Shown: piece after piece, positions 7,591 to 16,850 of the stretch | Layout: each line of letters starts with the position of its first letter | How positions within the stretch are numbered: position 1 is the stretch's first letter | Source: Acidimicrobiia bacterium | GTDB taxonomy: Bacteria > Actinomycetota > Acidimicrobiia > IMCC26256 > JAMXLJ01 | NCBI GenBank assembly: GCA_024281095.1 | Contig: JAMXLJ010000078.1 | Location: forward strand, 1 to 43,360 | Reading direction: 5' to 3' | Length of the DNA: 43,360 nt | Translations under genes and position numbers: made by a program | The notes under the pieces: generated by a model | Databases searched by the model: none | What the model was told of the DNA's origin: nothing | What the model saw: only the letters and a program-made list of their open reading frames with translations

Positions 7591-10500
7591 TCAGTCGCTC
7601 GCACCGATCGCGGGCAGCGCACGGGGTGCGAGCCACGCGCCGAGCGTTCCCAGGCCTGCCGCGCCGAGGCCGATCGCCCAACCGGCCGGTCCGAGTGGTC
7701 TCGAGCCGAAGACGTGTGACACCCCGGGCGTCTGGACGACGCCGGCGAGGGCGGCCATCGACACGCCCGTGGCCGCGAGCACGAGAGGGCTGCCATGGCC
7801 GGCCACCGCGGTCTGACCGAGTTGTGTGCCCACGAGTGCCACGAGGCCGACCGTGTTGGCCCGGTGCGCAGTGCCGGTCATCCGCGCCGCGTACCACGCG
7901 ACGCTCGCGGCCCCGGCTGTTGCAACCGCGCGCACCGCGACATCACGCGTGAGCGCGGAGCCGAGCGATGCCTCAGGTCCTTCACGTACGAGTGCCTCGG
8001 GCGTGGTGTTCCGCGGCGGCGACAGCGCGAGCGCGAGTGACGGCGCCAGGTCCGTCATCAGATTGACGAGGAGCAGCTGCCGTGCGTTGAGCGCCGCCTG
8101 ACCGAACAGGCCGGTGCCCAACGTGAACAGGATCTCCCCCAGGTTCCCCCCGAGCAGCACCGAGATCGCGTCACGTACCGACGACCACAGCGCGCGTCCC
8201 TCGATGATCGCGTCGACGATCGTCTCGATGCGATCGTCGGTCACGACGAGATCGGCGGCATCGCGCGCCGCGTCGGTGCCATGCTGGCCGAGCGCGATCC
8301 CGACGTCGGCCAATCGGATCGCCGGCGCGTCGTTGGCACCGTCACCGGTGACCGCGACCACGCGGCCGCGCCGCCGCAGCGATTCGACGATGCGGGCCTT
8401 CTGCGCCGGGCTCACGCGCGCGAATACCGCGACGGCGTCCACGACCTCGTCGAGCGCGGCGTCGTCGAGGGCCTCGAGCTCCGGCCCCGTCATCGTGATC
8501 CGCTCTGCACCACCGTCGTGGAGGTTCAGCTCGGTGGCGATCGCCTCGGCAGTGGCGGGATGGTCGCCCGTGAGCATCACGACGTCGACGCCCGCGCGCC
8601 GCAGCCCGTCGACGGCGAGCCGCGCGCTTTCCCGAACCGTGTCGGCGAGCGCGACGAAGCCGAGCAGCTCGAGGCGGTCGACCCGTTCGTCGGCGATGTC
8701 CTCGGCTCTCGTCGTTCGCTCGGCCACAGCGAGCACGCGCAACCCATTGCGTGCCGACTCGTCGATCGCGCGTTCCACTTCGCGCAGCAACTCCTCGTCG
8801 AGCGGGCCGTGGCCGCGCCACCGGTCGGACCGGGGCAGGACGATCTCGGGTGCGCCCTTGACCGCGATACGCCGGTCCCCGCCGTACCGGCCGAGCACCG
8901 CGTGGTATCCGCGGGTCGGTTCGAAGGGAAGCTCGTGCAGGTTCTTCCACACGTTCGTGTCGTCGCGGGTCACACCGGCGAGCTCCGCGCCTTCCACGAT
9001 GGCGGCGTCGGTCGGGTGAGCGATGGTTCCGTTCGACGTGGGTGGCGGCGTGGCGCGCAACGCCGTACGGAGCACCGCGCGCTGTTCTTCGCTCAGCGCG
9101 TCGACGGGTGCGTCGTGCACGCCGTCGGAGACGCGCTGCAGCGAGATCCTCCCTTCGGTGAGCGTCCCGGTCTTGTCGAAACCCAGCACGTCCACCCGCC
9201 CGAGTGCTTCCACCGCGCGGCCGTGGCGCACCAGCGCCTCGCGCCGTGAGAGGCGACGGGCCGCACCGAGCTCGGCGATCGTCGCGACGAGTGGCAGGCC
9301 CTCCGGGACGGCGGCAACCGCGAGGCTGATGCCCGTGCCGAGTGTCGCGTTCACCGGCTGGCCGCGCAGCAGCCCGGCCGCGGTGAGGAGCCCGCCCGCG
9401 CCGAGGGCAACCGGGATGGTCACCGACGTCATCGCCCGGAGGCGCCGGTCGACACCGCTCGACTTCTGCGGGCCGCGCACGCTCGCCACCTGGCCGACTT
9501 CCGTGTCGTCACCCGTCGCGACCACGACGGCCGTCCCCCGCCCCGCGGCCACGGTCGTGCCCTCGAACAGCATGGAATGCCGGTCGCCGAGCGATTCCGC
9601 GACGGACGGCTCCGCGAGCTTGGTGACGAGGTGCGACTCGCCCGTGAGGCTCGACTCGTCGACCTCGAGCGCGCTCGCGTCGACGACGCGCGCGTCGGCC
9701 GGCACGACGTCGCCGGCATGCAGCTCGATCACGTCGCCCGGTACGAGCCGGTCCGCGACCACGACGTGCTCGTCACCGTCGCGATGCACGCGTGCCGTCA
9801 ACGCGCTGCTGTCGACGAGGCGCCTCAACGACCGATCGGCCCGGCTCCGTTGGAGCGCGCCGACGACCGCGTCGACACCCACGAGCGCGGTCATCAACCC
9901 TGCGTCGACGAGGCCGCCCGTCAACGCCGAGATCCCAGCCGCGGTGGCGAGCACCGGTGTCAGCGGGCTGGCGAGCTCCTGGAGCGCGGCCTGCACGAGC
10001 GGCGGGGCCTCGCCGTTGTCGGCGGACGTCTGCGCGGCGTGACGCTGCTCCGCCTCCCGCTCGGTGAGGCCGGCATCGGATGTGCCGAGCGCGTCGAGGG
10101 TCGCATCGACGCTCAGCGCGTGCCACGGCGTGCTCGTGCCCGCACGCGGGGTCGGCCGCCTCGTGAGCCGCGACCCCGTCCAGGCGCCCATCGTCGTGGC
10201 GGCGAGCGCGGCAGTGTTGACGCCGAGCATGATCCGTGCGGCGGAGCCCTGACGCGGCCCCGACAGGCCGAGCAACGCGCCCGCGCTCGACCCGTACAAG
10301 GCGAGCGTGGTCGACCAACGGCTCACGTCGCGCGCCGATCCGACGGCCGCGACCATGAGCCACAGCTCCTGCATCGTGCCGCACAGGACGTGCGCTCCCC
10401 ACGGCACGGGACCGGGCTCGTCGTAGAGGCCGACCCCGCAGTCCGAAGCGAGCAACGCCGCATGGCCATGGCGCGCGGCGAGCATCACGACGCGTCCGTC

Positions 10501-11979
10501 GCTCTGCAGCGAACGCACCGACGACGGAAGATGGCTGCCTCCCGCAACGTCGCCGTCGCAACGGAGTTGCCGCGACACGCCGCTCTTCCGTCCGGCGACG
10601 AGGACCCGGAGGCCCGCGCTTCGGGCCGTGCCCACCAGCGCGTCGGCGAGCGGCTCGAGCTCGGGCAGCACGGGCGCGACAGCGACGAGCCGGCCACCGG
10701 CAAGCAACGCGAACTGCGACGCGTCGGGAGCCTGTTCGCGCGCCGCTCGGCGCACGGTCGGGGGCACGTCGACATCGAGGCGATCAAGGGGGCCGAGCGT
10801 CACGTCTCCCGCCGAGCGAGCCGCGCCCGGCTCGTCGCGATCGAACAGCTCGTTCGCGACGACGGCAAGCTGCGCCAGGTCGACGTCGGGCGCCGCGGGC
10901 ACGAGGGCTCCGAGTCGTTGACGGCCGGTCGTGAGCACCGAGCTGTCGAGCACCAGCGTGTCCAGGCGATCGAGGCGGCGAAGCGCGCGCGTGTCCATGA
11001 CCACCGCGTCACGGCTCGACAGGACACGCGTGAGTTGGGCGCAGAACGCCTCACGCCCGGAGCGGGCCGCTCTCGGCATGCCCGCGAGCAGCGTGTCCGC
11101 AGCCCGTCGAGGGTCGCGCGTCATGCCGAGTACGACGCCGCCCGCCGCCAGCGACGCCAACCCGGCGCGGTTCGCGTAGCGCTCGATCGGCCCGGGCGGG
11201 ATCGCGCTCGGTCGCTTCGTCATCTGGACGTGCGGCAGCGTCGGATCGTGTGGAGCGTGCGAGAGATGTGGCTCGACGCGGATCCATGCCGCCCGACGCG
11301 CCACCGCCTCGCCGTACAGGAGGCTGCGGTGCGCGAGATCCGTGACGAGACCGAACGGCCCCTGCGCGAGGGCCTGGCCCGTCGCGTTCACGAGCGCGAA
11401 GCCAAGCTCCGTCATCGGCTGGCCGATGCGCTCCTCGAGCCCGTGGCGCATGCCCGGAACGTTCTCGAGGAGGCCGACGGCGGCCGCGAGGTCGAGTGGC
11501 AGCGGCCGGACCCGCAGGAGGCGCCCCACGACGCTGATACCGAGGCCGACGACGTCGGCACCGATCGCGAACGCCTGCCGTACCACCGGCTCCGGATCGC
11601 TCGGATGTTCCGGTCGCTCGATCGGGAACCGATCCCCATCGGCGCCGAAGCAGGCCTCGATCGCCTCGATGACCTCGACGAGGTCGTCGAGGTCCGCTTC
11701 GTCGCCGTCGAACGCCACGACGACGCGACCGAGCACCTGGTTCACCGCAGCCCAGTCGACGCCCTTCAGGCGCTCGAGCGCCTCGACGAGCTCCTTCCTG
11801 AAGCGCTCCGAGCCGGGCCGGTCGATGCCGCGAACCTCGATGTGGGCCCGGCCATTGGTGACGCTGCGCCGCCGCCGGCGGCGTATCCGCCGGAGACCGT
11901 CGTCGACGCCGTCCTGATTGTCGGACGGCACCGCCGGAGCGACGCCCGGGCCGCCCTGTTCGAGATCGCTTGCCGTCAC
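7591..11979 (-). CDS. Large P-type cation-transporting ATPase with an inactive N-terminal ATPase-like half (CtpH/CtpI-like)
   Basis: A 1462-residue protein, similar in size class to mycobacterial CtpH and CtpI. Residues about 44-112 look like an HMA-type fold without a CxxC. Residues about 270-600 look like a decayed second ATPase core (see findings). Residues about 610-1462 are the active core: TGES at 779-782, phosphorylation motif DKTGTLT at 935-941, KGAPE at 1041-1045, and TGDGANDAP at 1211-1219. The TM4 motif PEGLP (892-896) and the TM6 NLMTD are type-II features (Ca/Mn/Na-pump group) rather than heavy-metal CPx. The ion cannot be named. GTG at 11979 overlaps the stop of the upstream gene (GTGA), so the pair is an operon. 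It is convergent with the GT4 gene. Confidence 0.93.
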   Translation of the reverse strand: MTASDLEQGGPGVAPAVPSDNQDGVDDGLRRIRRRRRRSVTNGRAHIEVRGIDRPGSERFRKELVEALERLKGVDWAAVNQVLGRVVVAFDGDEADLDDLVEVIEAIEACFGADGDRFPIERPEHPSDPEPVVRQAFAIGADVVGLGISVVGRLLRVRPLPLDLAAAVGLLENVPGMRHGLEERIGQPMTELGFALVNATGQALAQGPFGLVTDLAHRSLLYGEAVARRAAWIRVEPHLSHAPHDPTLPHVQMTKRPSAIPPGPIERYANRAGLASLAAGGVVLGMTRDPRRAADTLLAGMPRAARSGREAFCAQLTRVLSSRDAVVMDTRALRRLDRLDTLVLDSSVLTTGRQRLGALVPAAPDVDLAQLAVVANELFDRDEPGAARSAGDVTLGPLDRLDVDVPPTVRRAAREQAPDASQFALLAGGRLVAVAPVLPELEPLADALVGTARSAGLRVLVAGRKSGVSRQLRCDGDVAGGSHLPSSVRSLQSDGRVVMLAARHGHAALLASDCGVGLYDEPGPVPWGAHVLCGTMQELWLMVAAVGSARDVSRWSTTLALYGSSAGALLGLSGPRQGSAARIMLGVNTAALAATTMGAWTGSRLTRRPTPRAGTSTPWHALSVDATLDALGTSDAGLTEREAEQRHAAQTSADNGEAPPLVQAALQELASPLTPVLATAAGISALTGGLVDAGLMTALVGVDAVVGALQRSRADRSLRRLVDSSALTARVHRDGDEHVVVADRLVPGDVIELHAGDVVPADARVVDASALEVDESSLTGESHLVTKLAEPSVAESLGDRHSMLFEGTTVAAGRGTAVVVATGDDTEVGQVASVRGPQKSSGVDRRLRAMTSVTIPVALGAGGLLTAAGLLRGQPVNATLGTGISLAVAAVPEGLPLVATIAELGAARRLSRREALVRHGRAVEALGRVDVLGFDKTGTLTEGRISLQRVSDGVHDAPVDALSEEQRAVLRTALRATPPPTSNGTIAHPTDAAIVEGAELAGVTRDDTNVWKNLHELPFEPTRGYHAVLGRYGGDRRIAVKGAPEIVLPRSDRWRGHGPLDEELLREVERAIDESARNGLRVLAVAERTTRAEDIADERVDRLELLGFVALADTVRESARLAVDGLRRAGVDVVMLTGDHPATAEAIATELNLHDGGAERITMTGPELEALDDAALDEVVDAVAVFARVSPAQKARIVESLRRRGRVVAVTGDGANDAPAIRLADVGIALGQHGTDAARDAADLVVTDDRIETIVDAIIEGRALWSSVRDAISVLLGGNLGEILFTLGTGLFGQAALNARQLLLVNLMTDLAPSLALALSPPRNTTPEALVREGPEASLGSALTRDVAVRAVATAGAASVAWYAARMTGTAHRANTVGLVALVGTQLGQTAVAGHGSPLVLAATGVSMAALAGVVQTPGVSHVFGSRPLGPAGWAIGLGAAGLGTLGAWLAPRALPAIGASD

Positions 11980-12509
11980 GGGTTGCAGGACCGGCAGGGA
12001 ACCCGACCCTCGGCGAGCGCTTCGTCACGGCTGACCTCGCGAGCGTCCCCTCGGACGCTGCTGCACCCGGGTCGGTGGAACCGCGTGCCCCCGGTGACGA
12101 GAACGATCGGCGCGCCGCCGGGCGCCGAGGGCGACAGCGGGGACGCGCTCGGCGTCCCCGCCACCTCGAGCGTCGATGCGCCGTCCGTCGCGGTGGGTGT
12201 CGCGGTCCCCGCGGCACCGCCGCGCACGTGACGAGCGGCGCGGAACTGGATGAGACCGAAGCCTGCGCCCGCGGCCGCCCCTTTCGCGGCGTCGATCCCG
12301 ACCGCGGACACCTGTCCCGCCGTCGACGCGACACGGCGTGCGATGGTCGCGCCGGTCGATCCCGCGTGCTGCGCGACCCCGGCCGCGACGCGGCCGCCCG
12401 CACGGACGGGCCGCGCCACGACGCCGAAACCGTCGGCAGCGGATCGGCGGCCAGTCAGGAAGCCCGCCGCGATCGCCAGCAGCACAACCAGCGCTTCGGT
12501 GGGTTCCAC
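11976..12509 (-). CDS. Membrane-anchored protein with C-terminal Ada-like zinc-ligand motif
   Basis: A 177-residue protein. An N-terminal hydrophobic helix (residues about 4-18) is followed by a low-complexity Ala/Gly/Arg stretch and a compact C-terminus reading RFHRPGCSSV, then EALAEGRVPCRSCNP. The H-P-x-C plus PCxxC arrangement matches the short metal-binding motif shared by Ada-type zinc sites and several nuclease-associated tails, so it probably binds one zinc. GTG at 12509 is preceded by GGAGGAAGAGG on the minus strand. Its stop overlaps the ATPase start by four bases. An accessory or sensing role for the pump is inferred from this coupling only. Confidence 0.78.
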   Translation of the reverse strand: MEPTEALVVLLAIAAGFLTGRRSAADGFGVVARPVRAGGRVAAGVAQHAGSTGATIARRVASTAGQVSAVGIDAAKGAAAGAGFGLIQFRAARHVRGGAAGTATPTATDGASTLEVAGTPSASPLSPSAPGGAPIVLVTGGTRFHRPGCSSVRGDAREVSRDEALAEGRVPCRSCNP

Positions 12510-12701
12510 CCCTCTTCCTCCTCGGCTCGCGCACCGCCCCGCCAGCGATTCGGGGGAACATCTCCCCAACGACCGGCCGCGCCAACCTGAACAGTGTCGT
12601 CCGCGACGTCGCGGCGTCGTTTGAACGGAACATGAATCGCGGGGAAACACCACGTTGCGCCCACAATGGTGCGATCGGCCGCGCGATGGGGGCCGCCCGG
12701 T

Positions 12702-12707
12702 AGGGTA
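12702..12707 (+). promoter_or_regulatory. Candidate -10 hexamer in the 12510-12796 divergent gap
   Basis: TAGGGT fits TANNNT and points at the GT39-like gene 90 bases downstream. The rest of the 287-base gap holds nothing else I can name; it must also carry the promoter of the minus-strand ATPase operon. Confidence 0.25.
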
Positions 12708-12796
12708 CGGACCCGCCGGAGCCGCCGGCCGGTGATCCCGGGCCGGAAGCCGGTCGCCTCGTCCCCCGTAACGGCACCCGCGGAGCCGCTTTGCCG

Positions 12797-14164
12797 ATGA
12801 CGTCGACCGGCGATTCCCGTGAGCGGCCCGTGGCCGGACCCGCCCCGACGCAGACGGCGTACCGGCGGATCGTCAACCCGTTCACGGTGGGCCTGGCCGT
12901 CGCCGGCGTGCTGGCGCTCGTCGTGCGATGGGTGTTCATCAGCGTCGTCGATCCGCATGTGCCCGCGATCGGGGACGCGAGCGCGTACCACCTGCTCGCG
13001 AACAATCTGGCCGACGGGCGGGGCTACATCCGGCCCTTCGACCTGCTCGTGATCCACAAGGTGCACACCACCGCGGAGTACCCGCCGCTCTTCCCCGCCG
13101 TGCTGTCGGTCGTGTCGTGGTTCGGCGCGAAGAGTGTCCAGGCGCAACGTCTGTGCATGGGCGTGGTCGGTACCGCGACGGTCGTCGTCATCGGCATGGT
13201 CGGACGCCGCGTCGCGGGCGTGACCGCAGGCCTGACCGCCGCGTTCGTCGCGGCCGTGTACCCGATGCTGTTCCAGAGCGACGCGACACTGATGAGCGAG
13301 ACCCTGTTCGTGTTCCTCGTGGCCTCCGCAGTGCTCCTCGCCTACCAGTGCGCGGATCGTCCGACGGTCGTGCGGTTCGTGGCCCTGGGCGGGGTCATCG
13401 GCCTCGCGACGCTCACGCGAGCCGAAGGCGCTCTGCTCACTGTGTTGCTCGTGGTCCCCCTCGCGGTCCGTGTCCCGAACGTGTCGGCGCGCCGGCGGCT
13501 GTTGTTCGGCGCGGTCGGCGTCGGCTTGGCGGTGGTCGTGGTCGCGCCGTGGACGATCCGCAACCAGCGCCGTTTCCACGCGTTCGTGCCCGTGTCGACG
13601 AACATCGGCACCGCACTCGAGGGTGCGAACTGCCGCCCGGTCTACTCGGGGTCGTTCATCGGCCTGTGGCGCTCGAACTTCACGCTCAGCCCCTCGTCGC
13701 CGGACGCCTGCTTCACCGGCTTCGACATTCGCCGGCCCGACTTCAACGAGGCTCGTATCTCCGCGACGCACCGCGACCGGGGCGTCCGCTACGCGCGACA
13801 CCACGCAGGGCGGCTTCCCGCGGTGGTGGTCACGCGCTGGTTGCGCACGTGGGGTCTGTTCCGTCCGCACCAGCAGATCAACGAAGCTGCGCTCGAGGGC
13901 CGGCCGAAGCGCTGGGAGACGCTCGGTACCTGGATGTACTGGGCGCTCCTGGCGCCTGCGATCGGCGGCCTCGTTGTCGCCGTCCGGCGCCACCGGCGCG
14001 TCTGGCCCCTCGTGGCCACGATCGTGATGGTCTCGCTCAGCACCGTCGCGACCTACGGCAACCAACGCTTCCGGGCCGGTGCGGAACCTGCGGTCGTGAT
14101 CCTCGCCGCCGTGGGCCTCGTGGCCGCGGTCACGATCGTGCGCCGTCGCCTCGCCCCCGCGTGA
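12797..14164 (+). CDS. GT39/ArnT-like integral-membrane glycosyltransferase, copy 1
   Basis: A 455-residue polytopic GT-C protein with about ten membrane helices. The first outer loop carries GDASAYHLLANNLADGRGY and then EYPPLFPAVL, the arrangement typical of PMT_2/ArnT-type enzymes that use polyprenyl-phosphate sugars on the outer membrane face. A distinctive pair of motifs, GANCRPVYSG with IGLW, and RHHAGRLPAV followed by FRPHQQ, recurs in the paralogue at 14534. ATG at 12797 is used; a TTG six bases earlier sits closer to the GGAG at 12782 and is also possible. Donor lipid could come from the synthase at 21241-21981. Confidence 0.85.
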   Translation: MTSTGDSRERPVAGPAPTQTAYRRIVNPFTVGLAVAGVLALVVRWVFISVVDPHVPAIGDASAYHLLANNLADGRGYIRPFDLLVIHKVHTTAEYPPLFPAVLSVVSWFGAKSVQAQRLCMGVVGTATVVVIGMVGRRVAGVTAGLTAAFVAAVYPMLFQSDATLMSETLFVFLVASAVLLAYQCADRPTVVRFVALGGVIGLATLTRAEGALLTVLLVVPLAVRVPNVSARRRLLFGAVGVGLAVVVVAPWTIRNQRRFHAFVPVSTNIGTALEGANCRPVYSGSFIGLWRSNFTLSPSSPDACFTGFDIRRPDFNEARISATHRDRGVRYARHHAGRLPAVVVTRWLRTWGLFRPHQQINEAALEGRPKRWETLGTWMYWALLAPAIGGLVVAVRRHRRVWPLVATIVMVSLSTVATYGNQRFRAGAEPAVVILAAVGLVAAVTIVRRRLAPA

Positions 14165-14173
14165 GGTGCGCCG

Positions 14174-14179
14174 TACCCT
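14174..14179 (+). promoter_or_regulatory. Candidate -10 hexamer for leaderless start at 14187
   Basis: TACCCT ends seven bases before the ATG at 14187, and no Shine-Dalgarno sequence is present. The same spacing recurs at other genes in the window. Confidence 0.35.
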
Positions 14180-14186
14180 ATGTCGG

Positions 14187-14495
14187 ATGTTGTGGCTCGA
14201 ACGGCACGTGGTGAACGCGTTGATCGATGACGACGACGCACGGCGGCGCGCCGCGATCACCCACTACGTGGACGACTCGTTGCGCGACATGCCCCAGCAT
14301 CTCCGGTTGGGCGTTGCCGCCGAGTCAGTGGTCCTCGGAATCCGTCCGCGTGTGATGTCGCTCCTCGGCCGCTTCGGGAGCGAGCAGGCCCGGGCCTCGG
14401 TGCGGCGGTGGGAGGCGAGCCCCATCGGCCTGATCCGGCAGTATCCACGGCTGCTCGGATCACTCGTGCTCTTCGCCGACGGAGAGCTTCCGTAG
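14187..14495 (+). CDS. Small unknown helical protein
   Basis: A 102-residue protein of no recognised family. It is largely helical with an acidic patch (DDDDARRRAAI, residues about 12-22) and a moderately hydrophobic middle (GVAAESVVLGI). No clear membrane helix or signal. ATG at 14187 is chosen for the TACCCT hexamer seven bases upstream. It lies between the two GT39-like paralogues in the same direction, which suggests but does not prove a shared function. Confidence 0.6.
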   Translation: MLWLERHVVNALIDDDDARRRAAITHYVDDSLRDMPQHLRLGVAAESVVLGIRPRVMSLLGRFGSEQARASVRRWEASPIGLIRQYPRLLGSLVLFADGELP

Positions 14496-14533
14496 AGCTC
14501 CGTGTCCGTCCACGTTCCCCGCGCCGCCAACGC

Positions 14534-15841
14534 GTGACGCTCTCAGAGGCGTCGACGCCGTCTTCTTCGTCGGAACGGTCACGCTTCGCGCTCTCGCTCG
14601 GGGCGGTGGCCGTTGCCGCGCTCGCGGTGCGGATCATCTACGTGCTGGGTTGGAAGAACCCCGTACAGCCGGCCGGCGATCCGTTCTACTACCACTACGC
14701 GGCGAACTTCCTCGTCGAGGGCAAGGGCTTCCTGCACCCGTTCGCACTGCTGAAGCAACACGTGCAGACGCCCGGCGCCGACCATCCGCCCGGGTATGTG
14801 CTCGCCCTCGCGGTCAGCTCCCTCTTCGGTTTTCGTTCGTTCCTCGACCACCAGATCTGGTCGTGCGTCATCAGCACCGTCGCGGTCGTCGTGGTCGGCC
14901 TCACCGGCCGGCGCATCGCCGGTGAACGCGCCGGCCTGATCGCCGCGGTGCTGGCCGCCGCGTATCCGAGCTTCTGGGTCAACGACGGGCTCGTGCTGTC
15001 CGAGACGCTCGTCCTCCTCTTGACGACCTTGGCCGCGCTCACGGCGTACTGGCTGTGGGAGCGACCGTCGCCGGGACGGGCCGCGGTCTTCGGGTTGGTG
15101 ATCGGCGCGAACGCACTGACGCGCGCCGAGACCCTGTTGATCCTGCCGTTCATCGCGGTGCCGCTGTTGCTCCTCGACCGACGACTCCCGTTGGGGCGGC
15201 GCCTCGCCGTGCTCCTCGTGACCGCCGTGGCGTGCGCGGCCACCATCGCGCCGTGGAGCATCTACAACCAGACGCGCTTCCAGCACACCACGCTGCTCTC
15301 CACCGGACTGGGCAACGTGCTGGTGGTGGCCAACTGCGACCGGGTCTACAGCGGGCCGGCGATCGGGTTCTGGTTCCACCCGTGCCTGACCGACCTGCCC
15401 CAGCCTCCCGGCGACCGCTCCAGCCAGGAGCTCGCATACCGGAAGATCGCCCTGCGCTACATGCGCCACCACTCCGGCCGGCTGCCCGCCGTGATGTGGG
15501 CCCGCCTCGGCCGCACGTTCGGGTTCTACCGACCCAACCAGCAGCTGCTCTACGACGCGCAGATCGAGACCCGCAACATCGGCGCGGGCCGGGTCGCGCT
15601 CGCCATGTACTACGCGTTCGTGACCCTCTCGATCGGCGGCGCGTTGGTGTTGCGGCGGCGGGGCCTGCCGATCTCGCCGCTGGTCGGGCTCGTCGTCAGC
15701 ACCGCGGTCACCGTGGTCCTCACCTACGGCCAGACGCGTTTTCGCGCCCCCGCTGAGCCCGCGTTCGTGTTGCTCTCGGCGGTCGCGATCGACGCGCTGC
15801 TGCTACGTCGCGCGCGCGTCCGCCCTACGGCAGCCGTTTGA
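14534..15841 (+). CDS. GT39/ArnT-like integral-membrane glycosyltransferase, copy 2
   Basis: A 435-residue polytopic protein and a clear paralogue of the 12797 gene: GDPFYYHYAANFLVEGKGF, then DHPPGYVLAL in the first loop, VANCDRVYSG with IGFW, and RHHSGRLPAV followed by YRPNQQ. It should transfer a sugar from a polyprenyl-phosphate donor outside the membrane. GTG at 14534 is the first start that leaves a short cytosolic tail before TM1 (RFALSLGAVAVAALAVRI); no strong ribosome site is visible, so the start is uncertain by some codons. The 3' end overlaps the convergent epimerase gene by 17 bases. Confidence 0.83.
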   Translation: MTLSEASTPSSSSERSRFALSLGAVAVAALAVRIIYVLGWKNPVQPAGDPFYYHYAANFLVEGKGFLHPFALLKQHVQTPGADHPPGYVLALAVSSLFGFRSFLDHQIWSCVISTVAVVVVGLTGRRIAGERAGLIAAVLAAAYPSFWVNDGLVLSETLVLLLTTLAALTAYWLWERPSPGRAAVFGLVIGANALTRAETLLILPFIAVPLLLLDRRLPLGRRLAVLLVTAVACAATIAPWSIYNQTRFQHTTLLSTGLGNVLVVANCDRVYSGPAIGFWFHPCLTDLPQPPGDRSSQELAYRKIALRYMRHHSGRLPAVMWARLGRTFGFYRPNQQLLYDAQIETRNIGAGRVALAMYYAFVTLSIGGALVLRRRGLPISPLVGLVVSTAVTVVLTYGQTRFRAPAEPAFVLLSAVAIDALLLRRARVRPTAAV

Positions 15842-16850
15842 GCAGCGCGAGGGCGCCGGGGCGCACGGGCGACTGATGGTGCGAACCCCCCGCGAGGTCG
15901 TCGCGGTGAGCGAGGAACCACTCGTACGACTCGATCACCATCTGCGCGTTCGAGTGCTTCGGTTCCCAGCCCAGCTCGGCCCGTGCGCGTGAGATGTCGA
16001 AGTACAACGACTCGCCGTACAAGAGCCAGTGGTACGGCGCGATGGGCGCCATCCGCAGCTCGCCGAGCGCACGCATCGCGAGCTGTGCCGGAGCCGCCGG
16101 CAACGACTGCACCCGCGAGCCCGTCTTCGCGTGGTCGACGAGCGCCTGCAAGGTCTCGCGCATCGTGCCGAATTCCGCCGCGCCGACGTTGTAGACCGCG
16201 GCGCCTTCGCGCTGCGCGGCGCGAAGGCATGCGTCGGCAAGGTCCTCCGCGTGCACGAGCTGGTAACGGTTGTCGCCCGAGCCCAGCACGAACACGGGTG
16301 ATCCCGCGGCGACGAGCTCGAAGAGGATCGCCATGATCCCGAGGCGTCCGTGGCCGAGGATCGTACGGGGGCGAACGATCGTGACATCGGCTCCGTTGTG
16401 CACAGCCCGCCGGCACAGCAGCTCGGCTTCGAGCTTCGCCCGTCCGTAGTCCTCGAGGGGCCGGCAGGGCGAGTCCTCGTTCACGGGGTTCGACTCGGGG
16501 ATCCCGAACACCGCGCTCGACGACGTGTGCACGACCTTCTGCACGCGCGCGTCACGCGACGCCAAGAGGACGTTCGCGGTGCCCACCACGTTGACCGACC
16601 AGAACAATGAGCGATCGCGGGCAAGCGGCACCTGCGCGACGTTGTGCAGCACCACGTCCACACCGTCGCACGCGGTGCGCAGAGCCTCGCGATCCCGAAC
16701 GTCGCCGCGCACGAACTCGACGGACGCGTCCGTGTCCGACGGCGCGTTCACGTCGAAGATGCGGACCTCGTGCCCGGCCGCGAGAGCCTGGGCCGTCAGC
16801 ACACTGCCGAAATAGCCGCTGCCGCCGGTGATCAGCAGGCGCCGGCCCAT
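15825..16850 (-). CDS. NAD-dependent epimerase/dehydratase (extended SDR), first of pair
   Basis: A 341-residue extended short-chain dehydrogenase. The nucleotide motif is LLITGGSGYFGS at the N-terminus; the catalytic serine is in HTSSSAVFG and the YxxxK in DYGRAKLEAE. Family members epimerise, dehydrate or oxidise nucleotide sugars, or act as 3-beta-hydroxysteroid dehydrogenases; sequence alone does not decide. Its ATG shares one base with the stop of the upstream gene (TGATG), so the two are translationally coupled. The C-terminal phrase FDISRARAELGWEPKHS is matched in the partner by CDISRARAELGYDPQVA, so the pair arose by duplication. Confidence 0.88.
   Translation of the reverse strand: MGRRLLITGGSGYFGSVLTAQALAAGHEVRIFDVNAPSDTDASVEFVRGDVRDREALRTACDGVDVVLHNVAQVPLARDRSLFWSVNVVGTANVLLASRDARVQKVVHTSSSAVFGIPESNPVNEDSPCRPLEDYGRAKLEAELLCRRAVHNGADVTIVRPRTILGHGRLGIMAILFELVAAGSPVFVLGSGDNRYQLVHAEDLADACLRAAQREGAAVYNVGAAEFGTMRETLQALVDHAKTGSRVQSLPAAPAQLAMRALGELRMAPIAPYHWLLYGESLYFDISRARAELGWEPKHSNAQMVIESYEWFLAHRDDLAGGSHHQSPVRPGALALLKRLP

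Noticed and set aside
9577-12231. 884-codon open frame on the plus strand
   Set aside because: It lies opposite the P-type ATPase gene, whose protein has every family motif. The antisense product is Arg/Gly/Glu-rich with no domain, a usual artefact of high GC content.
12618-12646. GTTT followed after 18 bases by GGGGAA, resembling a SigB/SigF-type promoter
   Set aside because: The -10 part does not match GGGTAT and the spacing is long. With degenerate motifs such a match is expected by chance.
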